Shown in pieces: positions 8,292 through 15,780 of a DNA stretch of 24,419 nt (within the stretch, counting starts at the first letter, position 1; every line of letters begins with the position of its first letter). A model generated the notes under the pieces. It saw nothing but the letters and a program-made list of their open reading frames with translations. It was not told where the DNA came from and did not search any database. The translations under genes and the position numbers were made by a program. The stretch is from Clostridia bacterium (lineage in GTDB: Bacteria > Bacillota_A > Clostridia > Christensenellales > Borkfalkiaceae), in NCBI GenBank assembly GCA_003979335.1, contig RYWC01000003.1, positions 1 to 24,419 on the forward strand, read 5' to 3'.

Positions 8292-8923
8292 ACCACACCT
8301 CCCGCAAGTTCGTTCGATGCAAGAAGCTTTTTCTCGCCGCGCATAAGCATTACTTTCCAAATAAGATTAAGCAAAAGCGCTAAAGATGCGACAATTATAA
8401 TAGCGTAAACAGCATAGCCTAAATCGAACCAAAGCGTAGATTCCGAATAATGCCTTTCGATGCTGCCGCCTAAAATTGCTTCCAAATTATCATAATGTTG
8501 TTTCCACGCTGCAAAATCAACGTTCAGGAATTCGCTTTTCCAACCGGCGTTCATTATCAAAGCCACAAGCGACAATACAATGTTTCCGCCTACGCAAAGT
8601 CCGGTTGAAACATAATTGGAAACGTAGTAATTCCTTCTTTTATTTGACGCGGTTATGTACAGCAACACTGCCAAAAGCACCATTGCGATACCGAAATACA
8701 TCAACATCGTATTAAAACCTTGTATATCGGTATACAGGTTAGCGTCGTTTTTACCCGGCGCAGGTGTAAACGCCGAAATTTTATTTGAGCCGACCATTTC
8801 GAAACTCTGTCCAAGTTCAGACAAAGCGCCTGTACTGTAACAGAATGCGTATAAAAGCCCCAATGCTCCGACTATAATCATCGCAAGGCAGATATACTTT
8901 TGAAATTTCATCTGAGCCTTCAT
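8288..8923 (-). CDS. Unknown 4-TM membrane protein directly after the solute-binding protein (211 aa)
   Basis: No family recognised. Helices are predicted at about 9-29, 70-91, 104-126 and 166-190. Unlike the other three 4-TM proteins here, it has almost no N-terminal tail. Instead it has two sizeable loops predicted outside: 30-69 and 127-165, the second rich in aromatic and charged residues (VDFAAWKQHYDNLEAI). The short middle loop (NKRRN) and the C tail are basic and cytoplasmic. The external loops could meet the lipoprotein or the substrate, but this is speculation. The gene follows the binding-protein gene after a strong hairpin and ends in an ATGA overlap with the next gene. An AGGGGAG site precedes the ATG; a second ATG four codons later is also possible. 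Confidence 0.8.
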   Translation of the reverse strand: MKAQMKFQKYICLAMIIVGALGLLYAFCYSTGALSELGQSFEMVGSNKISAFTPAPGKNDANLYTDIQGFNTMLMYFGIAMVLLAVLLYITASNKRRNYYVSNYVSTGLCVGGNIVLSLVALIMNAGWKSEFLNVDFAAWKQHYDNLEAILGGSIERHYSESTLWFDLGYAVYAIIIVASLALLLNLIWKVMLMRGEKKLLASNELAGGVV

Positions 8924-8940
8924 GCCTCATTCTCCCCTAA

Positions 8941-8987
8941 AAAGTTAGGGGGCGCCCACGCCCATGCGTGGGCGCCCTTGAAACTTT
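8941..8987 (-). terminator. Strong hairpin between the binding-protein gene and downstream operon genes
   Basis: A perfect 12-bp GC-rich stem (8950-8961 with 8966-8977, loop CCAT) is flanked by a further AAAGTT/AACTTT pairing (8941-8946 with 8982-8987). On the minus strand it is followed by CTTTTTAG. It lies about 30 nt after the lipoprotein stop codon. Such hairpins after solute-binding-protein genes are well known to stabilise the upstream mRNA and to reduce read-through, making the binding protein much more abundant than the following genes. Confidence 0.75.
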
Positions 8988-9016
8988 ATTTTGTTTTAGA
9001 AACAGTTTTTCTTAAA

Positions 9017-11605
9017 TTAGTCTTCTACGTCAAATGCGGAAGAAAGATATGTCCAGTAATTCTTAGCGTTATTCCAGCCCGAAGCAAGTCCGTTTTCTCT
9101 GATTTGTCCTCTCATAGTTTCAGAAATCTGTTCAAGAAGATTATCCACGCTTGTCATCGTTACGGTCTGCTGCTGCTGATTGTAAGTGCCGGTTGCACCG
9201 TTGAGGATTACATAGTTGAATATACTGTACCAGGCCTTATTACCGCTGTTAACGTTCTTACCGGTTATATACTGTATTTTATCCATATCGGCACTGCTGA
9301 GAACCTTAACTATCGAAGACTCGATGGGAAGTCCCGTAGGAACGCAGGTGTACCACCAGTTATTGCTGTCTACTTTAAGCGTAAGTCCCTTTATCGTGCC
9401 GTTTGCAAGCGCCGTACCTACTTTGCCTGCGCCTGCCTGACCCATTAAGGACGTAAGCTGGTTTTCGAAAGACTGGTCTTTAACGCCGACGGGAAGAGTC
9501 GAACCTATAAGGTAACGCGCATAGTTTGTAAAGTTAAGTCTTGCCACACCAACTGTATCCTTAACTCCGTTTAAAGCATAACCGTTAACGGTCTTACCTT
9601 TAAATGAAGCATAAGTTTTCTCGGTAATAGTAGGGGTCGTCTTACCCTTATAATCTGTACCGGAATATTTTACGCCTTTGAAAGTGAAATAATTTTCCGC
9701 CGTTACCTCGGCTTCGGTAGCCTCGGTGTTGTACCAGAAACCGTCAGTTGAATCCGCGCTGGTTGCTTTAGGTCCGAAAGTGGAAACTATCTGACCGTCT
9801 TGCGAATACAGATAATCTACAAACTGTAAAGCCGCTTTAAGCTTTTCTTCATTACCTGCTTCTGCAAGCGCGCCGTTTAATGCAAGACCGCCGGTCTTGG
9901 TGGAACGCCAGCTCTCGGTAAATCTCATTATCGTTTCGTGTCCGTTATCGGTTTTGCCGTCGGTATCCCATTTTGAAATAGGGGTAATTATAGGAGCGAG
10001 ATAATAATCGTCGGGAACGTCTTGACCTGTCAAGGAATCGTCTTCCGCATAGAAACCGTTAATGGTCTGAGTCTGGCAATAGTCATACATCATAAACGTT
10101 TCGTTTACGGTTTTGCTACCGCTATCTGTTGCTATACCGCCTGCGCCCTTATAGTTGCCGCTTGCAGAATAGTCGGCAACAAGATTTTCTTCTCTTAACT
10201 TATGGAAGTTTTCAAGCGCGACATAGAATTCTTTGTCGTTTCTTGCATCCTGAAGGTCGCCGTTGCCGTCGATATAGGTGTTTTCATAACGGGAATCGGC
10301 TCCGCGCACGCCGTAAAGCTGAGCAGCAAGACGTACCATATCGGGAGTTCTGTCGTTTGAGCCGTCACGGGGACCGATAGCGCGGATATTGTTGGTGGTC
10401 AGCGCAGTTCCGCTTGCCTTAATGCAACGGAGCATTGCAACAAGGTCGTCAACGTCCCAGCAAGCATCATAACCGTTGAAAAGGTTAGCGCGTTTTTCCG
10501 CCGTGTAATGTCCTTCATAGCATACGTCGATATAAGCGCGGAAAAGCTTGGTAAGCTGTTCGCCTGTAGCGTTTGCATTTACAGCCAAAGCCGCATTCAT
10601 AATATCTACGATATTGCCGCTGTTGCCGGTATAAGCAGTGTTGTTGGTAATAGCTTTGTAAGCGTCTGCAAGGGCGCCCGTGCCCTTAACCGCCGCTAAA
10701 ACAGCGTCATAGTTTTTATTGATTTTGATTACGGATTTACCGTCTTCGCTGGTACTGTCGATTTCAAGCTTACCCGAAGTACCCATATAAGAGGTAACAG
10801 ATGTCGTAGCTGCGCAAGCGGTTGCATATTGCGCGGTATTTGCGATATCGCCGTTGCCGTTCAAAAGCTTTGCCGCCCAATCCTGACGGATTAAGCAGTA
10901 TCTTTCGATATCGTCGTTACCGTCGAAATAAGGAGCTATATAAAGAATTTTGTTAGCACCAGCGTTATCGCCGCTGGTTACCATACCGTATTGCAAAAGC
11001 GAAAGATAAACGATAGGATTGTTATTGAGGAACGCAGCGAAATGCGGCATATAATTGAGGTAATTGCCGAGGTTCAGAATTTTTGTTTCTGCCGCCGCCT
11101 GCTCTACCGCAACCGAAAGGTTTGTAGTAAACAAATCAGTATTTGCATAAGTTCCGTCGGAAAGTATCTTATTAAGATTTTGAGACGCTTCATATTCTTT
11201 CGACTTACCCCAAACATCGTTCCACTTAATGTTGAGGTCTTTGCCCATTGCGACCCATGCAGGCTTCATTTCGTTGTCTTCATAAGTCTTGCCGTCGGGA
11301 AGGGTAATCTGTCCGCCGAGTCCGCCAAAGGATGTAGAAGTAAAATTGCTGTTGTGACCGATTGCAATGTTGAGAGAAACGTTGGACCTGTTATAGGAAT
11401 CATAATTAATGTCCCCTGTTTCGTCGTTAACCACATCGTAAAGGTCGGGCAGTTCGGTAAGATTAACGTTAGTACTGCTATTGTTATTGCCGCCGTTGTT
11501 GCCATTATTAGGCTTGTTGTTGTCACATGCCGCAAGAGATGCAACCATTGTTCCTGCCATAACGGTTGAAACTACCGCTGCGGCAATTTTTTTGTATTTG
11601 TTCAT
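9017..11605 (-). CDS. Large extracellular solute-binding lipoprotein (LplA-type, CUT1), 862 aa
   Basis: The N terminus is a lipoprotein signal: basic start, hydrophobic core and lipobox LAAC with Cys27, followed by an Asn/Gly-rich flexible linker (about 28-48). The remainder is a bacterial solute-binding fold of the kind that works with LplB/YtcP permeases; the most telling parts are the block with EFYVALENFHKLREENLV and the block VDYLYSQDGQIVSTFGPK. It should be tethered outside the membrane and capture oligosaccharides. At 862 residues it is much longer than the usual 420-560, with extra sequence both before and after those blocks. Pectin oligomers as ligand are inferred from the GH28, GH105 and CE8 neighbours. 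The start has AAGGAG about 8 nt upstream. It lies 183 nt after the YtcP gene and is followed by a strong hairpin. Confidence 0.9.
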   Translation of the reverse strand: MNKYKKIAAAVVSTVMAGTMVASLAACDNNKPNNGNNGGNNNSSTNVNLTELPDLYDVVNDETGDINYDSYNRSNVSLNIAIGHNSNFTSTSFGGLGGQITLPDGKTYEDNEMKPAWVAMGKDLNIKWNDVWGKSKEYEASQNLNKILSDGTYANTDLFTTNLSVAVEQAAAETKILNLGNYLNYMPHFAAFLNNNPIVYLSLLQYGMVTSGDNAGANKILYIAPYFDGNDDIERYCLIRQDWAAKLLNGNGDIANTAQYATACAATTSVTSYMGTSGKLEIDSTSEDGKSVIKINKNYDAVLAAVKGTGALADAYKAITNNTAYTGNSGNIVDIMNAALAVNANATGEQLTKLFRAYIDVCYEGHYTAEKRANLFNGYDACWDVDDLVAMLRCIKASGTALTTNNIRAIGPRDGSNDRTPDMVRLAAQLYGVRGADSRYENTYIDGNGDLQDARNDKEFYVALENFHKLREENLVADYSASGNYKGAGGIATDSGSKTVNETFMMYDYCQTQTINGFYAEDDSLTGQDVPDDYYLAPIITPISKWDTDGKTDNGHETIMRFTESWRSTKTGGLALNGALAEAGNEEKLKAALQFVDYLYSQDGQIVSTFGPKATSADSTDGFWYNTEATEAEVTAENYFTFKGVKYSGTDYKGKTTPTITEKTYASFKGKTVNGYALNGVKDTVGVARLNFTNYARYLIGSTLPVGVKDQSFENQLTSLMGQAGAGKVGTALANGTIKGLTLKVDSNNWWYTCVPTGLPIESSIVKVLSSADMDKIQYITGKNVNSGNKAWYSIFNYVILNGATGTYNQQQQTVTMTSVDNLLEQISETMRGQIRENGLASGWNNAKNYWTYLSSAFDVED

Positions 11606-11788
11606 TATTTTTCTCCTTATTATATTTGTTTAACGGGACCTTGCCCGATATAACCTTTAATTAAAATTTTTCTCGCTTGCACATAGGGACGGCGCTTTAT
11701 GCTGCCCTGCAAGCAAAAAGTTTTTTGATATTTTATAACTTGGTTATTCTTTGCTTACGCTCAGAATGACAGGTTAAATTACATTAAA
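11606..11788. other. 183-nt spacer before the binding-protein gene with imperfect hairpin
   Basis: This is the longest gap inside the pectin operon. It contains a GCTTGCA/TGCAAGC inverted repeat (11675-11681 with 11708-11714) with inner GGG/CCC pairing, and a separate REP-like element at 11746-11771. The hairpin is not followed by a T-run on the minus strand, so it is more likely a 5'-leader or mRNA-processing structure than a terminator. No coding sequence is seen. Confidence 0.5.
11746..11771. repeat. Single copy of a REP-like dispersed intergenic sequence
   Basis: Read on the minus strand this contains GTCATTCTGAGCG, then TAAGC, then AAAGAAT, with ATTCT/AGAAT ends able to pair (11746-11750 with 11763-11767). 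It resembles, from memory, the GTCATTCTGAGCG...GAAGAATC intergenic repeat seen in many unrelated bacterial genomes. Only one copy is present in this window, so its repeat nature cannot be confirmed here. Confidence 0.4.
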
Positions 11789-12727
11789 TTATTCTTTTAC
11801 GCCGCCCATATTTACGCCCTTGGCGAAATACTTCTGAATAAACGGGTAAATGGCAAGAATGGGAATTACCGCGCAGACAACCATCGAATAAACTGCCGAT
11901 ATTGCAGAATAATCAAACAGCTTATCCCAGTTTTCTATAACGTCGGTTTCACTTCCACTACCCGATATAGTTGTGTATTTATCTATATAATCTCTTATGT
12001 AAACCTGTATAGGCCAGGAATAGCGCTGCGACTGGGGAATTACCTTATATGCCCAGAAATAACCGTTCCAACGGGAAATTCCGAAGAAAAGCGCAACCGT
12101 TGCAATCGTCGCCTTGCTCATAGGAATATAAACTTTCGAAAGTATCTGTAATTCCGTAGCGCCGTCTATTCTTGCAGCTTCTTCAATCTCTGAGGGAACG
12201 CCCTCGAAAGAGTTTCTTAAAAGGATTATGTTGGTTGCGTTCATACCCATTGCAAGAACGACAGTCCATTTAAGGTCGGTGATACCGAGTGAACCGAACG
12301 CGCCTGCCGTATTCATATAGTTCTGATACTGAGGAATTATACCTGCCGAGAACCACATAGTGAATACAAGGAAGAAGTTCCAGCCATGTCTGCCGAGCAA
12401 CCTCTTTTTAGAGAGCGCATACGCGCCTAAAATCGAGTAACCCAATGCCCAAACCGTACCGAAGAACGTAACAAACAATGTGTTTGAATAGTTTACCCAG
12501 AACATATTGTCGGTAAGCACTGCATAAAAAGCTTTGCCCTGAACGCCCACAGGCCATAAGACCACGGCGCCGCTGTTAATCGCATCAGACGAGCTGAACG
12601 CAGAAGAAAGCGCGTAAATCAAGGGGTAAACACACAAAAGCGCAAATACTACAAGAAAGAAATAAGCAACAATTTTGAATATAAGTTCGGAAGTTTCCGT
12701 CTTCCTTTTATTGGTTGACCTTGCCAT
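11789..12727 (-). CDS. YtcP-like CUT1 carbohydrate ABC transporter permease
   Basis: The 312-aa integral membrane protein is the second permease subunit of the importer. It has about six helices, with a basic start (ARSTNKRKT) and a first helix at about 15-38. The cytoplasmic EAA loop, EIEEAARIDGATELQILSKVYIP (180-202), docks onto the ATPase. The C terminus YFAKGVNMGGVKE is characteristic of the YtcP/LplC group that pairs with LplB permeases. A CUT1 role in oligosaccharide uptake is secure; the substrate (oligogalacturonides) is inferred from the operon. The gene starts 12 nt after the LplB-like gene ends, with GGGAGGGAG directly before the ATG, so the two permeases are co-translated. Confidence 0.95.
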   Translation of the reverse strand: MARSTNKRKTETSELIFKIVAYFFLVVFALLCVYPLIYALSSAFSSSDAINSGAVVLWPVGVQGKAFYAVLTDNMFWVNYSNTLFVTFFGTVWALGYSILGAYALSKKRLLGRHGWNFFLVFTMWFSAGIIPQYQNYMNTAGAFGSLGITDLKWTVVLAMGMNATNIILLRNSFEGVPSEIEEAARIDGATELQILSKVYIPMSKATIATVALFFGISRWNGYFWAYKVIPQSQRYSWPIQVYIRDYIDKYTTISGSGSETDVIENWDKLFDYSAISAVYSMVVCAVIPILAIYPFIQKYFAKGVNMGGVKE

Positions 12728-12739
12728 TTTCTCCCTCCC

Positions 12740-13828
12740 TTAGTAAAGCGATACGTCCGAAGCCGTACGCGCGATTTTGTTTGCACCGATAACCAAAATC
12801 ATACCGATTAAGTTGTTGAGCATTTCCGCCGCGGTACCCATAGCCTTGTACTGTTGGTTACCCGACCAGCGGTTGGCGAGGGTTGAAACCGTGTCCGCAA
12901 CCTCGTAGTTGCTGTCCTTTGTAAAGCCGGAAGGAACGGTACCGTCGCCCAATAGCAGATAGATTTTTTCGTATCCTACTGAAAGGAGGGAACCTATCTT
13001 CATAATCAGCATTATTACAACGGTGGAAAGAATGCTTGGGATTACAACATAACGCATCTGCGCCATTTTGCCTGCGCCGTCAATCTGAGCCGCCTCGTAA
13101 GAAGTGGGCGATACGGCTATAACCGCCGCGAAGAACACTATCGAATCGTAGCCCGCGTGTTCCCAAAGGTCGGTAATTATGTAAATTGCCCTGTAATACT
13201 GTGTTGTATGAACCAAGCCGTTGTGAATTGCTTCCTGACTTGCGCCGAATACAGCAAAAACCTTTGAAACAATTCCTTCGGACTGTGCGCCGCCGCCTGT
13301 GCCGCGGAAAAGGACAAGCACAAGCGAAGTTACGATAACCGTCGAAAGGAACTTCGGAAGGTATACGCAGACCTGCATTACGCTTCTTACAACGTTTGAT
13401 TTTACTTCGTTAAAGAAAAGCGCAAGGATTATCGGCATAGGGAAGCCGAATAACAGACCGTAGAACGCCGTTGTAAAGGTATTCCTGAACGCCTGCCAGA
13501 ACTGCGGACTGTATACGGGGTTTGTAAACAGCCACTCGAAATACCTTAAACCCGTCCACGAATAGGTGTTAACGTGAAGAAGGTCGCCGGTGTTGGGGTC
13601 TTTGAAACAGCCCATAAGTTCGTACATGGGCATGTACTTCCAAAGGAAGTAAACCAGCACCATAGGGACGAGCATTATGTACAGACGCCAATCTTTAAGA
13701 ATTGTCCATCCCGTGCTCTTCCATCTGTTCTTCTCAGTTTCGTCCCTTACCTTCTGTTCGTCCGACATGGAATAAGTTCCCGTCGCCTCGTCGTAGATAA
13801 GGAAGTCGTCACATTTGAGTTTGAACAT
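12740..13828 (-). CDS. LplB-like CUT1 carbohydrate ABC transporter permease
   Basis: The 362-aa membrane protein is the first permease subunit. A polar N-terminal extension of about 48 residues, longer than usual for LplB, precedes the first helix (about 49-66). The EAA loop is SYEAAQIDGAGKMAQMRYVVIP (243-264), and the C-terminal half carries the LplB-type GYEKIYLLLGDGT motif and the NKIAR end. It forms the heterodimeric channel with the YtcP-like protein encoded next. GGAGG lies 9 nt before the ATG. The upstream 68-nt gap holds a hairpin and a possible extra promoter. The cytoplasmic extension could contact another subunit, for example one of the unknown membrane proteins; that is speculation. 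Confidence 0.95.
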   Translation of the reverse strand: MFKLKCDDFLIYDEATGTYSMSDEQKVRDETEKNRWKSTGWTILKDWRLYIMLVPMVLVYFLWKYMPMYELMGCFKDPNTGDLLHVNTYSWTGLRYFEWLFTNPVYSPQFWQAFRNTFTTAFYGLLFGFPMPIILALFFNEVKSNVVRSVMQVCVYLPKFLSTVIVTSLVLVLFRGTGGGAQSEGIVSKVFAVFGASQEAIHNGLVHTTQYYRAIYIITDLWEHAGYDSIVFFAAVIAVSPTSYEAAQIDGAGKMAQMRYVVIPSILSTVVIMLIMKIGSLLSVGYEKIYLLLGDGTVPSGFTKDSNYEVADTVSTLANRWSGNQQYKAMGTAAEMLNNLIGMILVIGANKIARTASDVSLY

Positions 13829-13848
13829 CGAAATTTTTCCTCCATATC

Positions 13849-13894
13849 ACTTATATAATAAGTAAATATACAAAAGCGCAAGCTTTGCCGCTTT
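13849..13894 (-). promoter_or_regulatory. Hairpin plus palindrome and possible internal promoter before lplB-like gene
   Basis: On the minus strand a bulged 9-bp hairpin (13873-13894) is followed by CTTTTG, and then by the inverted repeat ACTTAT-TAT-ATAAGT (13849-13863). TTGCGC, 18 nt and TATATA within it could act as a weak promoter. This would let the permease/binding-protein genes be expressed apart from the first gene of the array. The hairpin alone could also be an attenuator. Confidence 0.35.
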
Positions 13895-13896
13895 AT

Positions 13897-14631
13897 TTAT
13901 CTGCTTTCGGGCGGATATTCGTCCCTAAGGTCGATTCCATCCCCTTTTTCGTCTGGCATTTCGCGCAGTTTTTTTATCTCCGCTTCATCAAGCTCGGTAT
14001 AACCTGCCCAAACGTCTTCTTTTAAAACCTTTGCCTCTTCCTTTTCCCTTGCAACCCGTTTAAGATAGGTTTTCTGGTCTTCCAGCATTCCATCGAGCCG
14101 CCTCAGAACAAGCAGCGCAATTGCCGCAAACACTATATTGAGACTTTCCGGCAAAACGTAACCCGACAGCGAATCGACAAAACCGTAACCGAAGCACACC
14201 GCTACAACAGTTCTGCCGAGGCCGACGGCGATAAACGCCGAAAGCGGATAAATCAAGGTCAGGTACCATTTTGAAAAGAGTTTTTCTTTGGGTATAGCCT
14301 TAAAAAGGAACCAGCAAAGAAGTATAAACGAATTGCCTAAGGCGTAAATTACATACGTTTCTAATCCGACAGCGCCGAAAACGCTTAAAAAACCGCAGTA
14401 CAGAACGCCGTGCAGTACGGGGAAAATGGCCGCAAGCCAATTCCAACGCACAATAACTATAAGACAAACCGTGAACATGAGCGACACGGAAAACAGCATG
14501 TCGGGGAACCATTTCTTGATTGCGAAAACGTTCACCGCCTCCAACGCCGCCATAATCACCATAAACAGAAGAATGTCGACAAGTTTATACTGATTATACG
14601 AAACAACGCCGCTAATGTTTATTTTTTTCAT
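13897..14631 (-). CDS. Unknown six-helix membrane protein, first gene of the pectin transporter operon (244 aa)
   Basis: I do not recognise the family with certainty. Hydrophobic segments lie at about 16-38, 44-62, 65-85, 90-111, 123-147 and 163-177. A highly charged cytoplasmic tail (178-244) rich in Lys and Glu follows and may form a helix. The six-helix layout with a conserved-looking FPDMLFSVSLMFTVCLIVIV block reminds me of S-components of ECF transporters, but no ECF T or A subunit is nearby, so this is only a thought. As the first gene after the operon promoter, it is made in front of the permeases; a regulatory, sensing or accessory transport role is possible. No good Shine-Dalgarno site precedes the ATG. 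Confidence 0.75.
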   Translation of the reverse strand: MKKINISGVVSYNQYKLVDILLFMVIMAALEAVNVFAIKKWFPDMLFSVSLMFTVCLIVIVRWNWLAAIFPVLHGVLYCGFLSVFGAVGLETYVIYALGNSFILLCWFLFKAIPKEKLFSKWYLTLIYPLSAFIAVGLGRTVVAVCFGYGFVDSLSGYVLPESLNIVFAAIALLVLRRLDGMLEDQKTYLKRVAREKEEAKVLKEDVWAGYTELDEAEIKKLREMPDEKGDGIDLRDEYPPESR

Positions 14632-14684
14632 AAAAATTTAGTTAAAAACAGTTTTAAGGCGCGAAAAAGTATAGTTTTTCACAC

Positions 14685-14724
14685 TTAGCTAACTAATTAT
14701 AACATGGCAACTTTTAAAAATCAA
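14685..14724 (-). promoter_or_regulatory. Promoter of the pectin transporter/hydrolase operon with palindrome at the start site
   Basis: On the minus strand TTGATT (14719-14724), 17 nt and TATAAT (14696-14701) form a strong sigma-A promoter. The predicted start is near 14689, giving a leader of about 58 nt to the ATG at 14631. The palindrome TTAGCTAA (14685-14692), extended to an imperfect 12-mer, covers the predicted +1, a good position for an operator. A/T-rich runs lie upstream. Confidence 0.65.
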
Positions 14725-14745
14725 TACTTTTTTTTACATTTTTTA

Positions 14746-14773
14746 TTGTTTCACGCAAATAAAGTGATATAAT
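14746..14773 (+). promoter_or_regulatory. Promoter of the pectinesterase gene
   Basis: TTGTTT (14746-14751), 16 nt and TATAAT (14768-14773) precede the pectinesterase gene. The predicted start is near 14780, with a leader of about 24 nt containing AAGGA, 10 nt from the ATG. Its -35 lies only 21 nt from the -35 of the opposite promoter, so a single activator bound between them, over T-rich DNA, could serve both. Confidence 0.6.
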
Positions 14774-14803
14774 AATATCGGACAAAATAAGGAAATATTT
14801 TTT

Positions 14804-15742
14804 ATGAAAATTTTAAAACTGACCCCGAAAGACGATTTACAATATATATTGAATAGTCTTACCTCTCCTGCCACGATATATCTTGCCGAAGGCGTATACA
14901 GATGCAAAGCCGAAATAAGCGCCGGCGACGTGACTTTAATAGGCGCTAACCGTGAAACAACGATAATTACCTATGACGATTACGCGCGGAAAATACACAA
15001 AGACGGTCAGGAATACAACACTTTCCGCACTTACACCATTTGCGTAACGGGCGAAAACGTTAAAATGGAAAATATCACAATCGAAAATTCCAATACCCAC
15101 CCCGAAACCGTGGGGCAATGCGTGGCGCTTTCCGTAAACGCAAAAACCTTCTACGCTGAAAACTGCGACTTCAAATCCACACAGGACACAATTTTTATGT
15201 ATCCTTTCCCCGACGATTTGGTAGTAAGATACAGGGGATTTATTCCGCACAATCAGCTTTACGCCGAAGGGCACGCGTTGCATCTTTTTGAAAACTGCAG
15301 AATTTACGGCACCGTTGACTTTATTTTCGGTTGTTCGGAGGCATATTTTAAAAACTGCGAAATCATCTCCATCCGCGACAGCCGTAAAACTGGCTTTGTC
15401 GCCGCGCCGGCCCATCCGCTTGCGGAAGAAAACGGCTTTTGCTTTATAAACTGCGACATTAAATCAGGCGGCGCGGAAAATGCGGAAATTTTCCTTGCGC
15501 GTCCCTGGCGCGATTTCGGCAAATGCGTATTTATAAACTGCACCGTAGGGAACCACATAAAACGCGAGCTTTTCGATAAGTGGAACGATACCGAACGTGA
15601 CAAGACGGCAAGATTTTTATTTTATAACCTCAAATGTTCCTTTACTGCCGACCCCGTATCTTGGAGCAAAGAACTGTCGGCCGCTCAGGCAAATGATATT
15701 ATAAATAACTGCGAAGAAAAATTTAAAGCAAATAAGCGTTGA
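14804..15742 (+). CDS. Cytoplasmic pectinesterase (pectin methylesterase), CE8
   Basis: The 312-aa single-domain beta-helix enzyme removes methyl esters from galacturonate residues, giving methanol and free carboxylates. The CE8 signature is complete: GQCVAL (104-109, usually GQAVAL), QDT (127-129, acid/base Asp128), GTVDFIFG (169-176, nucleophile Asp172) and LARPW (231-235, Arg233). There is no signal peptide, unlike most bacterial pectinesterases, so it should act on imported methylated oligomers. It is transcribed away from the transporter operon from a shared intergenic region and is monocistronic, ending in a strong terminator. Length is typical for a catalytic domain alone. Confidence 0.93.
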   Translation: MKILKLTPKDDLQYILNSLTSPATIYLAEGVYRCKAEISAGDVTLIGANRETTIITYDDYARKIHKDGQEYNTFRTYTICVTGENVKMENITIENSNTHPETVGQCVALSVNAKTFYAENCDFKSTQDTIFMYPFPDDLVVRYRGFIPHNQLYAEGHALHLFENCRIYGTVDFIFGCSEAYFKNCEIISIRDSRKTGFVAAPAHPLAEENGFCFINCDIKSGGAENAEIFLARPWRDFGKCVFINCTVGNHIKRELFDKWNDTERDKTARFLFYNLKCSFTADPVSWSKELSAAQANDIINNCEEKFKANKR

Positions 15743-15780
15743 ATTTGTTGAATAATGTTATATTAATAAAAGCGCAAATC

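Noticed and set aside
8292..8360. Upstream ATG at 8360 as start of the 205-aa membrane protein
   Set aside because: It lies well inside the preceding gene, lacks a ribosome-binding site and adds a Cys/Arg-rich stretch; the ATG at 8291 has GGGAGGTG and an ATGA overlap.
10233..10276. EF-hand-like calcium loop (DGNGDLQDARND) in the binding protein
   Set aside because: The place aligns with the ordinary D-G-x turn that precedes the EFYVALENFHKL block in LplA-type proteins, and the last position lacks the Glu needed for an EF-hand.
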